64,000 bases of DNA, taken from contig JAACMV010000017.1 in assembly GCA_010909725.1 (NCBI GenBank), forward strand, positions 310,001 to 374,000, given 5' to 3'. Positions 43,697 to 53,700 of this stretch are shown one piece after another (the stretch's first letter is position 1; each line of letters opens with the position of its first letter). The notes beneath the pieces were generated by a model. The model worked only from the letters and a program-made list of their open reading frames with translations. It searched no databases and was not told the DNA's origin. The translations under genes were made by a program, and so were the position numbers. The stretch is from Picochlorum sp. 'celeri' (Eukaryota > Chlorophyta > Trebouxiophyceae).

Positions 43697-45281
43697 CTAC
43701 CATGACACATGTGCGCCTTGCTCTCGGACACGAGATGCAAGCACTTCCTTATTCTCCCTCAAGAGCGAATTCAAAAAGCATGTTTCAAATGTCTTTACTG
43801 CCCCTCCCATACCCGTATTCATATACGACCGATTTGCATCTCCTGATTCAGATGAATTAAGCTCATTCAGTAATTGACCGACAGTACACACTGTGTCTGG
43901 ATTGAAACTCCATGCCTCCTTTGGATCAATAGGAACACACACTTTCCCTGTCTTTGGATGCACACAGAATGGGGCTTTTAACAAATGGTTCATCTTCTTC
44001 GAAACTTCTATATCTAATCTAGGGTATGTGTATGCGAATACAACATCTCGCACCGACTTCTCCATCAATTTGACCGTTCGAACATCCCTTGGATTTGCCT
44101 TTGCATATCTTGCACACTCTTTCTTCAAACATTCTTGTATCACCTTCCAGCGTGCTACTGACACATCACCTTGATCCTCATTATTTAACTTTTTCCACTC
44201 AGAGACTGCCACTTCTCTGACCGACTCGGGAATCATCTGTAAAATACTACGTGTTTGCTCTTCATCTTCCAACAACTTTTGACCAGGCAACACCTTACTT
44301 TCAAACACTTTGGCAAGCACATCATATGTCCTGCTAATAAAAGGATGGCTTTCAACACCCGTGGTTAGCTTGGGCAACCCCTTCTCTAATCCTTTATACA
44401 CGGACAGATACTGAGCAATTGCTGCACGAGCTTCATCTGGAAGCTTTCGTGCCTTTTCATCACACACCCACGCATGCACACCACGCCTTCCAGAGAAGAC
44501 GAAAAACACATGTTGAAACCCAAAATCATTCCTCAACGCATCATCCAACACATCAATAGCTGTTGCCATCAATGGCCAGCATGTTGTACAAATATGTGCA
44601 TCCTTCCCACATGTCCTCACATCATCATAGTCTGTGATATCGATATCAAACACTAATTCACGCTCCACAGGTGCAAATGTATTCCCAGCTGCATACGCCG
44701 CCCTCTTCTGTGGATCCACATTATACACAGGGCCAATATCAATCTTTGCAGGACACCTCGCTTTGATGGCACTCTTCAAATCCTCTCCATTCGCAAATGA
44801 CTGGTATCGAACAAAAATATCCCCATCCAGTGTAAAACAAAACTCCCTTCTATTAAAATACGACCCGTCGGCATGAGGATGTTTCGAATCTGCACACCAC
44901 CACAACAACAATACTAATAACATTTGAACAATTCACACATTTGAATGAATCATCTACAGCAACCACATACCATTCCCGTAGACAAGCCACTTGTACATGA
45001 CATCATGCGGGTACAACCACCCATAATACAGCTTCATCGTGTCCACCACAGACATTTTGGTAAAATCCTGTCCCTCTCCTCCTCCACCTGCTGCACCTGC
45101 TGTTGGGGCTTCATTCACATCCATGGCAGCCACACCACCGCCTTCTGCATTAAAAATCACAAATAGATCTACTCAGTACACGCGTACATAGAGCAACAAC
45201 GTGTGTTGCGTTGCTGAACAACAGGTGCGATGACGATTAGCTCTTGAACGCACCTTGGTGTTCCTTTTCTGGGACAGTCAT
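43697..45281 (-). CDS. PRIM1: DNA primase small (catalytic) subunit
   Basis: Catalytic subunit of the polymerase alpha-primase complex, which makes RNA primers for replication. Three exons: 45281 to 45254 (MTVPEKEHQ), 45144 to 44971 (ending YKWLVYGN), and 44889 to 43697. Donors are GTGCGT and GTATGT; acceptors are TGCAG in both. The joined protein has 464 residues. Key blocks: LYYGWLYPHDVMYKWL, YFNRREFCFTLDGDIFVRY, the catalytic Asp pair in ELVFDIDITDYDD, CWPLMATAIDVLDDAL and FVFSGRRGVHAWVCD. The first tiny exon rests on splice signals only; the alternative is a start at the ATG at 45124 (MDVNEAP). It is divergent from the oxygenase gene with about 166 bp between. Confidence 0.92.
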
Positions 45282-45447
45282 TGTAATTTTCAACTAAACT
45301 ATTCCATAAAAATCCATTGATTATTTCATTGTACCGATCCCTGCGTCTCTGGTGGTGGTTAGAAATTCAAATTAATATTCTAAAACAATCAAAGTAAGGA
45401 ACTATTCGCAGAATTCTACAGATCGCCTCTGCATTTTCCTCCTCACC

Positions 45448-46236
45448 ATGCATGCAGATAATTCAAAATTATCCATGAAGCAGAAGAAGAAGCAGAAGAA
45501 GGAACAGGCGGTGAGCAATAGCACCGCCACCCATGACACAACGACCACGAGACTATTGTCTCTGAACAAGAAACTTGCACGCAAACTTCCTGATTTGATG
45601 CAATCCATCGAACGGATCCGAAAGACGGACATCTACCTCGTACACGGCTGTCTGTCCCCAGAGGAATCACGACAATGTATTCGAGCCGCAGAATTATGTG
45701 GATTTTCGCCTCAGTCCAGCAGGGGAGCAGCATATGGGGAAGCCTTTCGAGACCACTACAGGCTCACACAACACAATCCAGAGGTGTGCACGCAGGTGTG
45801 GGAGCGCACCGGTCTTCGGGAGGTATTTGAGCAGCATATCCATCGTGATGAGATGGGGACATTGGTGGGACTGAATCCAAATTTAAGAATGTACAGGTAT
45901 GATGCAGGGCATCGGTTTGGCAAGCATATTGATGAGGCCTGTGAGGTGCCTGGCATGGGTCGCACCGAGTACACCCTCTTGATATATTTATCTGATCCGG
46001 TAGGAGGAGAGACTGTGTTCTACGATGATCGAGGGAGAGTGATTGCGAGCGTTCAGCCAAAGGCTGGCATGGCCTTGATGCATCGGCATGGAGATGATTT
46101 TTGCCTCGAGCATGAGGCCAAGGAGGTCACGGGAGAGAACCTAAATACGTATTACGGAGTGATGTGGTCTACAGAAAATAACCCATGCTCTATAGAATTC
46201 ATTAGAATAATAATTTCTAGTATATTATTTGAATGA
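45448..46236 (+). CDS. 2-oxoglutarate/Fe(II) oxygenase, prolyl 4-hydroxylase-like
   Basis: 262 residues. A Lys-rich N-terminus (KQKKKQKKE) is followed by a double-stranded beta-helix oxygenase domain from about residue 65. Iron ligands visible: His and Asp in RFGKHIDEACE (HxD, near 164) and the distal His in CLEHEAKEV (near 222). The segment YTLLIYLSDPVGGETVFYDD is typical of prolyl-hydroxylase-like members. The basic residue (Lys/Arg) about ten positions after the distal His, which normally binds 2-oxoglutarate, is not seen (GENLNTYYGVMW follows). The substrate is unknown. The last codons extend into an Ile-rich tail, and the LYR gene begins about 30 bp downstream on the same strand. Confidence 0.85.
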   Translation: MHADNSKLSMKQKKKQKKEQAVSNSTATHDTTTTRLLSLNKKLARKLPDLMQSIERIRKTDIYLVHGCLSPEESRQCIRAAELCGFSPQSSRGAAYGEAFRDHYRLTQHNPEVCTQVWERTGLREVFEQHIHRDEMGTLVGLNPNLRMYRYDAGHRFGKHIDEACEVPGMGRTEYTLLIYLSDPVGGETVFYDDRGRVIASVQPKAGMALMHRHGDDFCLEHEAKEVTGENLNTYYGVMWSTENNPCSIEFIRIIISSILFE

Positions 46237-46267
46237 ATACGAGCATCGTGGTCCAAGTCATACGCGT

Positions 46268-46513
46268 ATGGCTGCGTCAGGAGAGTTGAAAGCGTTTCTT
46301 TTGCGAGTCGAGGTGGTTCGCTTGTACAGGTCGTGTTTGAGAGCCAGTCGTTTGGTCCCACCTGGGAGTAGTCGGGATGGGTTGGTGGAGGAGATTCAGA
46401 GAGAGTTTGGACAGCATAAAGACGTGACTGATGTGTATACGATCAAGTATTTGCTATCTGATGGGAGGACGCGGCTGAAACAGCTGGAGGAAATGCTTGG
46501 GATGCAGCGTTGA
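46268..46513 (+). CDS. LYR-motif protein, LYRM2-like
   Basis: 81 residues from the ATG at 46268 (MAASGELKAFLLRVE). An earlier in-frame ATG at 46229 would overlap the oxygenase gene's last 8 bases and add 13 polar residues with no family match. The core RVEVVRLYRSCLRASRLVP carries the Leu-Tyr-Arg tripeptide, followed by the helical pattern EEIQREFGQHKDVTD and TIKYLLSDGRTRLKQLEEML, closest to LYRM2. LYR proteins bind mitochondrial acyl carrier protein and assist assembly of respiratory complexes; LYRM2 has been linked to complex I. The protein is expected in the mitochondrial matrix, although no long presequence is visible. Confidence 0.85.
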   Translation: MAASGELKAFLLRVEVVRLYRSCLRASRLVPPGSSRDGLVEEIQREFGQHKDVTDVYTIKYLLSDGRTRLKQLEEMLGMQR

Positions 46514-46627
46514 TGACTGGTTCGGACATGTATTTATTTTTTTTTATTCAGTTGTTGTACTGATAGACATGGTATTACAATGGTAGTAGTAGCGTCGCAC
46601 AAGCTGAACTGAATGTACATGTATTTT

Positions 46628-47184
46628 TTATCCAATGTAACACCACACTGCCAAGAAGAGGGTGCTCATGGCGAGCACATAGTCTATAAATGCCCTCTCT
46701 GGGGTTTTGGAGGAATTCTGTCCTTCGCTAATTTGAAGTCTCAAGCAAACTGCATGGATCATCATGGTATCATGGTGTGAGGAGCATCAAAACGGCGTCG
46801 ACCATGCATATAGTATATATATGACAGACAAGAGAGAGATCAACGTACTGGTCAACACAGCAGTCCCGGCGCAGCAAAAGACGCCGGAGAGAAAGGCATT
46901 AAATGGAAAGCTACCGACTATAAGAGAGTATATAAACTGCAAAATGGCTGTTGCGAGGGCACAGCAAGCAAATATATCGAGCACCTGTGTAGACATTTTT
47001 TCACATGGGTTAGTATGGCGCTTCTCCTCATGATTCAAACGATATTACTTTGATACTTGTGACTGATACATATGAATGGATGTACACATACCCTGAGTCG
47101 AGGAGGAACGGCTTTGTACTTTGTTGCAAAGGTTGAGATGATCTCTTGGAGCGGAAAGCCCAGAGGCCTGGATGTCTGACCCAT
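46628..47184 (-). CDS. DAD1: DAD1/OST2, subunit of oligosaccharyltransferase
   Basis: Small integral membrane subunit of the ER oligosaccharyltransferase that N-glycosylates nascent proteins. Three exons found from splice signals: 47184 to 47092 (MGQTSRPLGFPLQEIIS, ending PPRLR), 46984 to 46849 (VLDIFACCALATAILQF to GTAVLT) and 46749 to 46628 (CLRLQISEGQNSSKTPERAF to WCYIG). Introns are 107 and 99 bp with GTATGT and GTACGT donors; the first holds a perfect TACTAAC branch-point sequence. The joined protein has 116 residues (human 113). Diagnostic blocks are SLIVGSFPFNAFLSGVF and PERAFIDYVLA, and the C-terminal Gly typical of DAD1 is present. Three hydrophobic segments are present. Confidence 0.93.
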
Positions 47185-47980
47185 CTGCCCGATGGATACG
47201 CGTTTTAGTTTTTTTATCTATAATAGTATGTATTTTATATGTACTGCAGTCTCCTGGATGAGGACAACGAGCATTCCATTCATGATGGCACTGTCATCAT
47301 GAAGACTCTTCATGATCATCATTGAAGAGCAACGGCTCTTCTTGCAAGCAAGAACCTATTATAATAGGATAAAGTGCCCCTAGTATACTAGTGGTCCTAC
47401 GCGTATAGCATATGTAGATGCTCAGAAGTAAAAGCATTTTCATAAAAATAACAGCTGGGGAAAAAAAATTATATCATGCTGGGAAAAAACACTGATGTTT
47501 CAAATACATTATCACTGCTGCTGTGCAGACACAAGGCACGTATCAATATGTCTCCAATGGCTGTGCCTGTCTGTCTATATAGAGATGTATATATAAATCA
47601 AAGCCTGCGACAGAGCATACCGACTACTTGTCGTGTGCAGGGAATATTCACACCCGTGTGAAGAGCCTGCGTCTCAAGAATGGAAATGCAACATGAAATT
47701 CCTCCTGAGAGTCAGAAAATATCGTAATCAAATAAGGAAGGCTCTCAACGTCCAGGTATAATAAAATCAAAAATATAGCTTCTCATGCTTTGTGCTATGG
47801 CAGGTTGGCAGATGTTTTGAATCAAATTCGTTGGCACATCATCATCATTTGCATTGTTGCTCTCGTCCTTTTTGTGTCATTCTGTTTCCATTCAAGCAAC
47901 GCTTCTTTATTTGGATCAATGATGTATGTGTTGGTGGCGGTGGGGGATCCTTCTCGGGTCACGAAGAAACAAGGCCATAC
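47185..47980. other. Gene-free stretch with palindrome cluster
   Basis: About 800 bp between the 5' end of DAD1 and the 3' end of the nuclear protein gene. It contains a dense cluster of perfect inverted repeats (listed separately). No supportable ORF, tRNA or snRNA was recognised. Confidence 0.55.
47296..47391. repeat. Cluster of five perfect palindromes
   Basis: Within 96 bases there are five perfect inverted repeats in a row: 10 bp arms ATCATGAAGA/TCTTCATGAT with a 1-base centre (47296-47316); GAAGAGC/GCTCTTC with a 4-base loop (47324-47341); TTCTTGC/GCAAGAA with a 2-base centre (47339-47354), sharing three bases with the previous one; CCTATTATAATAGG (47355-47368); and CTAGTATACTAG (47380-47391). 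No coding potential is seen. Function is unknown; candidates are a structured RNA, a protein-binding array, or a mobile-element remnant. Confidence 0.85.
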
Positions 47981-49321
47981 TTACTCTGTCTTGGGGGACG
48001 TGAAAATATCTGGGTATGATCCCTGAAGACTTCCAGATTGAGCTGACGCAAAGGGATGAGATCCACCTGTTTGAGCTGCAATAGCATCTTGCAATGTCTT
48101 CACATACTCTGTATGTGGATGAGAATATGACTGCTGCATTGCTTGCACCATACTTGGATTAGACTGCATTGCCATCAACATTTGCATTTGCTGAATCTGC
48201 TGTAACTGTTGCATTTGCTGAAGGAATTGAGCCTGCTGTGTTGGGCTTTGCTGTCCAGAAAACATGGACATGATGGCATGCTGGTTTTCTGGGGACTGAT
48301 GCATCATCATCCGCTGCATCATGGTGAAGTACTCCATCATACTCGACATCATCGCTTCTTGCGCATTTTCCATCAATGGAGGAGCTGTTGGAAGCTGGGT
48401 TGATGGGTGAATAGCTGGTTCCTCTTTCACCGCAGGGACATCTCTTCCACGAGATGACCAGCTCAGTTCACTCACATCATCACGGCCAGGCACAATTCCA
48501 TCGCTGTGAATCGTCTGCTGTACTCTTCTTGTCTCTTTCAACAAGGGAGTCTCAGATGTATCTGCCAATGCAAGCAGCGCTTCTGCAACAGAATGCTGCT
48601 CCTCCTCCAACTCTGCCTTTGTACGACGAGCATACCTCAAAGGTGGTTTGATTCTGCGCGTTGCTGTGACTGATGTCGACTTGACTGTCGATGTTGTACG
48701 ACGACGACGAGGCCCGCCTGCGCTTGCCTTCTTCGTTGCGCTCTTTCCCGGGTCCATACCAATGGCCTCGAACAATTTCCTTCTCAACCAATTGTTATTG
48801 TTTGAAAACGTCTTTGTCCCATACACAGCCTTGAACTTGGCTTGGAGGTCCCTCTGGCTCATCTTTTTAATCGATTTAGCCGCATCGGAGACAGTCTCCA
48901 CGCCAAAGTGGGAGAGCACAGACGTTCCTCGCTGCTCAGTAGGCAAAGAATGCCTCAACAAATGATGCTGACGGCCCTCTCCACCATCACCTCCTGCCTT
49001 TTCTGCAGCATCAGGTGGAGTCGTACTTCCTGTACGCGCCATCACATTCCCTTCCTGAGTGCTCATCGTATCGCTTGCATAAAAATTCTGTTGATGCACA
49101 CCCTTTACTGCTGCAGACTCCCCTTTGGCAACTTCATTGCCAGCATCATCACTGATATGCCCCCCGGCATCATCACCACCAGTAATTTCTGGTGTCTGGA
49201 CAGACGATCCCATCTGCCTCTGCGGCTGCGCCGTCTTCAACTGGGACGCATCCTGCTCCGCCTTGTCCACAGTATTCTCCACCTGCACGGGTGGAACACT
49301 GGTTGCAACAGCCTCTGCCAT
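47981..49321 (-). CDS. Gln-rich nuclear protein with a conserved WLRRKL motif domain
   Basis: 446 residues. Residues about 145-190 form the only globular part, KKMSQRDLQAKFKAVYG then TFSNNNNWLRRKLFEAIG, a short helical motif I recall from plant and protist nuclear proteins with the pattern SNNxxWLRRKL. It is followed by a strongly basic segment (PRRRRTT), the KPPLRYARRTKAE block and SVAEALLALADTS. The C-terminal 130 residues are Met/Gln-rich (QQMQQLQQIQQMQML), typical of transcriptional co-regulators. A nuclear regulatory role is inference. A sequence resembling a splice donor (GTAAGT) overlaps the stop codon, so a further 3' exon is conceivable, but none was found. Confidence 0.75.
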   Translation of the reverse strand: MAEAVATSVPPVQVENTVDKAEQDASQLKTAQPQRQMGSSVQTPEITGGDDAGGHISDDAGNEVAKGESAAVKGVHQQNFYASDTMSTQEGNVMARTGSTTPPDAAEKAGGDGGEGRQHHLLRHSLPTEQRGTSVLSHFGVETVSDAAKSIKKMSQRDLQAKFKAVYGTKTFSNNNNWLRRKLFEAIGMDPGKSATKKASAGGPRRRRTTSTVKSTSVTATRRIKPPLRYARRTKAELEEEQHSVAEALLALADTSETPLLKETRRVQQTIHSDGIVPGRDDVSELSWSSRGRDVPAVKEEPAIHPSTQLPTAPPLMENAQEAMMSSMMEYFTMMQRMMMHQSPENQHAIMSMFSGQQSPTQQAQFLQQMQQLQQIQQMQMLMAMQSNPSMVQAMQQSYSHPHTEYVKTLQDAIAAQTGGSHPFASAQSGSLQGSYPDIFTSPKTE

Positions 49322-50273
49322 GATATTCTCCAGCCTAAAAAATGATTCCGAATGAAAGATTAAACAATGAAAGAATCAAAATTGGAATCAAAGAGGGGTG
49401 TTATCGACCAACTCCTGCGGCACCTCTCTCTCACTCTCAAACGCTCTTTTGAGGTTTCAACACCTGCACATCCATCAATGAATCGATGCGTCAGCCAAAC
49501 TACCACATCCAACATGATGATAGTATCAAAGAATGCATGGGTTTCAACCATACAGACGCCTGGTCAACCCTTCCGACTGTGAGGGCGCCACCGCCGTCGG
49601 GCACCCCTTCCCTCATCAGCCTCCACCCGTGTCGGTGCCACCCCGCCACCCCAGGCTTCTCCGCCAACCAACCACGTTTCCGCAACAATACCCGCAAAAT
49701 TTACAATAGAAATATAAAACCCATCCAATTATGCCCAAACCCACGCTTCTATCCCACTCGCACCCCTCTACGGTCCCAAAAATACCCGTCGACCAATCTA
49801 GATACAGCACAATCGGTTCGGGCTGCCGCGCAGACTCCCATTTCCCATGGTCCCCTCACCCAACCCACCCCCATACTGGCATAATTTGATAAGAACATAC
49901 CTTATTGTAATTTCACCAAAGGGTGGTGGATGCAGACCCTGTGTTTTGAGTCGGCAACCGCTGATGGATGTCCACGAGAGACACGCACACACGTTCAGTC
50001 TTTGTTCAGTCTTTGGGGCGGTATACTCGCTCTGAATACACCCTAAACAATCAAAACCTTTCAAATAATACTAAAGTGGGCGATTCCGGATGGAAAATGG
50101 AACCACGTAGAATGTTATTTTACACTGTCGAGCCTACGTGGTCGGGTGGCTGGACATGCCACCGTCGACTGGGAGCTGCTGCAAAAGATATGGTGTGTGC
50201 GGCTCAGTCGGAACAACCAGGGTCAAAGGTTTGAACATACGGCTTGTACACAATTCTTTACACGAGTCGCCTA
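49322..50273. other. Long gene-free region, C-rich on the plus strand
   Basis: About 950 bp upstream of the Gln-rich nuclear protein gene. From about 49560 to 49870 the plus strand is strongly C-rich and G-poor, with many CCC and CACC runs. An open frame at 49486-49884 is explained by this composition and has no homology signal. It is probably promoter and 5' UTR of the minus-strand gene. No tRNA was recognised. Confidence 0.5.
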
Positions 50274-52256
50274 TTATTTCCTTGATTGTCGTCGACGAGA
50301 CTGTTGAATGGAGGAACGATACTCTAGCATATGGGTAAGCGCCTCTGTGGCTTTGGTGGCGTCGATGGGCAAGGGGGTGCTGGGGGAGACGAGCCAGGTG
50401 ACGAGGGAAGCTGGTGTGAGGGCTACGGTGTCCATGGACTCGGCGATGCTTTCATCATTCGAAATGACCAGGTCACACTCATTGAGGGACTGGAGGTTTG
50501 ATTTGGCGCATAGCGTGGCACCACCTGCCTGGAGGATTGCTCTGCGTGGGAACATATGAAAACACACACATCATATACAAGATAATACATCTCACAGTAT
50601 CACCATCCACAAGCGCCATGTATATATGATTTCATCATACTTGTACACGTACCGAATATCTTTTCTGGACGGGGTGCTTGATGGTGGGATGCGATACAGT
50701 CCACAGACCAGTCCTTGGAAGGGCCTCTGAGGGGATTGTCGCCAGAATCTACAGATATTGTCCTCAATGCCGTTGGAGGGGTTGCCGTCCAAAATTTCAT
50801 AGTCTTCTTCGTTGATCATGCTGTCAGAGGCTCTGAGGTATTCTGGGCTGAGTATCCATGTACCACTGGCGATGGCACATAGGCACTTTTGATTTCTTCG
50901 CATCGATGGCGTGATGACATGCGTGAATGCTGGGTCCCAGTCGTGGGTACCGATGGTGTATCTGAATGATGATGCTCGAAGGATGGCTGCGCATTCTTTC
51001 TGCTCATGTGTGTGCATTCCACTGAGGGTGATGTGGGCCGGTAGATGATTCTTTTGCTCCTTCTCATCACTCTCTGTATCATTGCTCTTCTTCTTCTTCT
51101 TCTTCCTCTTTTTCTCATCATCATCGTCGTCGTTGTCGTCCTTGATTTTATTATTCTTTGATTTGTTCTCTACCGTTTCACTAATAATCCTGCGTTTCAG
51201 CGGGGCCCGTTGCTTGGGAATCCCTTCCATCACGTGTGGTGATGCCTCCATTGCTGAGGAGGGTGAAGATGGTTCATTTGTTTCCTTGCCCCTCTCTTCA
51301 CCAATAGTATCATTATTATCATCCTCTTTCTGATCTTCTTCTTTGTTGTCTTCTTGCCTGTTTGAGCCCACATGATGATCCTCTCCTGCTTGGTCTTCTT
51401 CTTCGTCATCCTCTTCCTCTCCTTCTTCATTGTCTTCAACCACTGTTCCCAACTGTTGAAAACCGTCATCCTCTGTAGGTGCATGGGATGGTGTACTACT
51501 ATATGCTTCATCGATCGAATCCGGTATACAGACGGGATCCTCCACCCCTGGTGCATCTTCTCTCACAATACAATCCACTCCTGCACGTCCTCGATATCCA
51601 TCGCCATCCAGAGCAAGGTACACCCACTCCTGGAAACTATCACACAGCCATTGAAAGTTCACAACTGGAATACCAACACCCATCGCAGCAAGAATCTTGT
51701 GCGACTCTTCCTCAGTATCCGATGCAATCAAAACATCTGCCTTTTCAGGCCCACTAATAGATAGTGTCCGAAAGGTTCTCATACCCAAAGACTGCATCAT
51801 CACCTCCACTAATATTCTCTCTCGACCTACAAATCCAGAAAAAGATCCTATAAAGCCCTCTTTCGTCTTCTTCTTCTTTGAAAACCCCCGATTTTCAGGG
51901 CGTGTTGATGGCAAAGGTGCATAGCCATGATGGCCCAACACACTGTGATGTTGCAAGCATGCAAACAGATATACTAGATTCACATGCGGCGTATCAGGCG
52001 CTATCGCATCCATAGATCCAACTGTTTCCGTCACAACATGCGTGTATGAAGGATGCTTGGACCCAGAGATGCCAGCAGTATCAGGCAACAACTCTTGTGA
52101 ATTATAATACACAACGCGCCCACCGCTCGACTCTACCCACTTCATAATCTTTTTGACACATTCCTCTTCATGTATCGATGTCAGTCCAGGCATATCAACA
52201 AGAAAAACGCATTCTTTGAAAAGATTTTCGTCAGTGTCATTCATGGTAGCAACCAA
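50274..52256 (-). CDS. Multi-BRCT domain protein (TopBP1/Rad4-like or mediator type)
   Basis: Two exons, 52256 to 50653 and 50541 to 50274, with a 111 bp intron (GTACGT to CGCAG) joined at KDIR-AILQAGG. The product has 623 residues; an ATG 12 bases downstream is also possible. Four BRCT-like domains are visible: about 13-90 (ends VNLVYLFACLQHHSVLG), 110-210 (ends IPVVNFQWLCDSFQEW), 405-490 (ends GTWILSPEYLRASD) and 505-605 (ends ALTPASLVTWLVSP). Each has the usual hydrophobic-Trp/Tyr final helix. Between pairs lies a 150-residue acidic, then Lys-rich, linker (EEGEEEDDEEEDQ, KKRKKKKKK). BRCT arrays bind phosphoproteins in DNA-damage and replication checkpoints; the exact orthologue is uncertain. 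Confidence 0.87.
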
Positions 52257-52563
52257 ATATCAACTTTGTTTGGCTCAATGCGCCATACACATGACCATGT
52301 GTTACATTTACATACAATTAACAATAATATGTATGCATCGGCCCTGTCCTTGGAAGATTCAAGGTATTCAGTCAGAAGACATTTGAAATACGAAAACTTG
52401 AGAGAGACACGAATATCCGATAAAAGGCAAGGGTTGACCGGACATTGTGTTTTTGACGAATGGTTGTTTTTTTTTAGTCCTAGCCGTAGAGAAAGAGACG
52501 ACAACTCGTCGATCTCCATTCACCTCAGATGGCATTGCATCTGATATTAATCTGAAGTAATCC
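52257..52563. promoter_or_regulatory. Divergent promoter region
   Basis: About 300 bp between the divergent BRCT and Maf genes. It holds a T9 run near 52466-52475 and nothing else recognised. Confidence 0.5.
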
Positions 52564-53502
52564 ATGCAAATTGAGGCTCGATTGATGCAAAAGAGACTTG
52601 TGGCTGGTACTGCTACTGTGACGCATGGTCGTTTTGTCGAAACAAAAAGGGGAATACGAGTAGGACTGGGATTTCATCTCAGCTTTCAAGCTTTCAATAG
52701 CCATTTTATACCGATACAGAAAGGGTGGTGTGCCTTTGGGAAGGTGAAGAGATTGCAGAAGGGAAGAAACGTTTCAATGGCTGCATCTGAGAAGAAGGAA
52801 GCAGTGCGTGTGTGGTTGGGATCAGGATCTGCGTCTCGACATGCTCTCATGAAAGAAATTATGGAGGAATATGGAGAATTAATGACATTTATGGGCAAGG
52901 TGTCTGCGGATATCGATGAAAAGGCGATTCGGTATGATGATCCCAGGCAGCTGGTGCTGGCCTTGGCACATGCCAAGGCTGACGCTATTCTTGAAAAAGA
53001 GAATGGGTTTGGAGGCGAGGATGGATATCTGATTACATGTGATCAAGTTGTGTTGCATAAGGGGTGTATTTTGGAGAAACCAGAGGATGAAGGGGAGGCT
53101 CGGAGAATGATTGAAGGGTATGCAGAGGCGCCAGCGTCGACAGTTGGGTCTACTGTTGTGACACATGTGCGGACTGGGAAGCGTGTGGAGCGCGTTGATA
53201 TTGCAACGGTATGAATCATGATAGTAGTGTTTTATTGAAATACGTCTGCCATGTGTATATCATCTGTCGTATATATCGCTTTGTGTGTGTAGATATTATT
53301 CTCAAAGGATGGGTTGCCACAGGATACTGTGGATTATTTGATTGATGAAGGAGAGATATTTTGGTGTGCGGGTGGATTGATGGTTGAGCATGACAAAGTG
53401 CAGCCCCATGTCGTGTCGATTGTAGGGGGTATTGATGCAGTGATGGGGTTGCGGAAAGAGACTGTAGTGGATTTACTGAGAGCATGTGCAGCAGAGACAT
53501 GA
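52564..53502 (+). CDS. Maf-like nucleotide pyrophosphatase
   Basis: House-cleaning nucleotide pyrophosphatase of the Maf/ASMTL family, which hydrolyses modified or canonical nucleoside triphosphates. Exon 1 (52564-53208) and exon 2 (53293-53502) are joined in phase 0 across an 84 bp intron (GTATGA to TGTAG), at VDIAT-ILFSKDG. The total is 284 residues. Motifs: LGSGSASRHALMKE near 82 (the SxSxRR-like loop), ADIDEKAIRYDDP, ITCDQVVLHKGCILEKP (the catalytic Asp-Gln-Val segment) and IFWCAGGLMVE. Bacterial Maf has about 190 residues; here about 71 extra N-terminal residues, poor in acidic residues, precede the ATG at 52777 (MAASEKKEA), and could be an organelle presequence or UTR. Confidence 0.88.
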
Positions 53503-53700
53503 CCATGATTTTCCAGCGGTATACTCCTGTTACAAAACTGTTCGTTCGATGTATACTTTTAAAAAATACCAGATGAAGTAGCTTTAATCAATATCATAAT
53601 TGGAGAATATATTATCTAGATAATATATTGGCAATTCGCATACAAAACGTCACAATCACACAAGTACACATTACTTGGGGACGGTGGGGATCGACACAAA

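Noticed and set aside
47969..47985. A sequence resembling the U1 snRNA 5' end (ATACTTAC)
   Set aside because: It is only the complement of a donor-like GTAAGTAT at the stop codon of the minus-strand gene; no U1 stem-loops or Sm site follow.
49486..49884. A 132-codon plus-strand frame rich in Pro, Thr and Arg
   Set aside because: Explained by the C-rich tract upstream of the minus-strand gene; no domain, no splice support.
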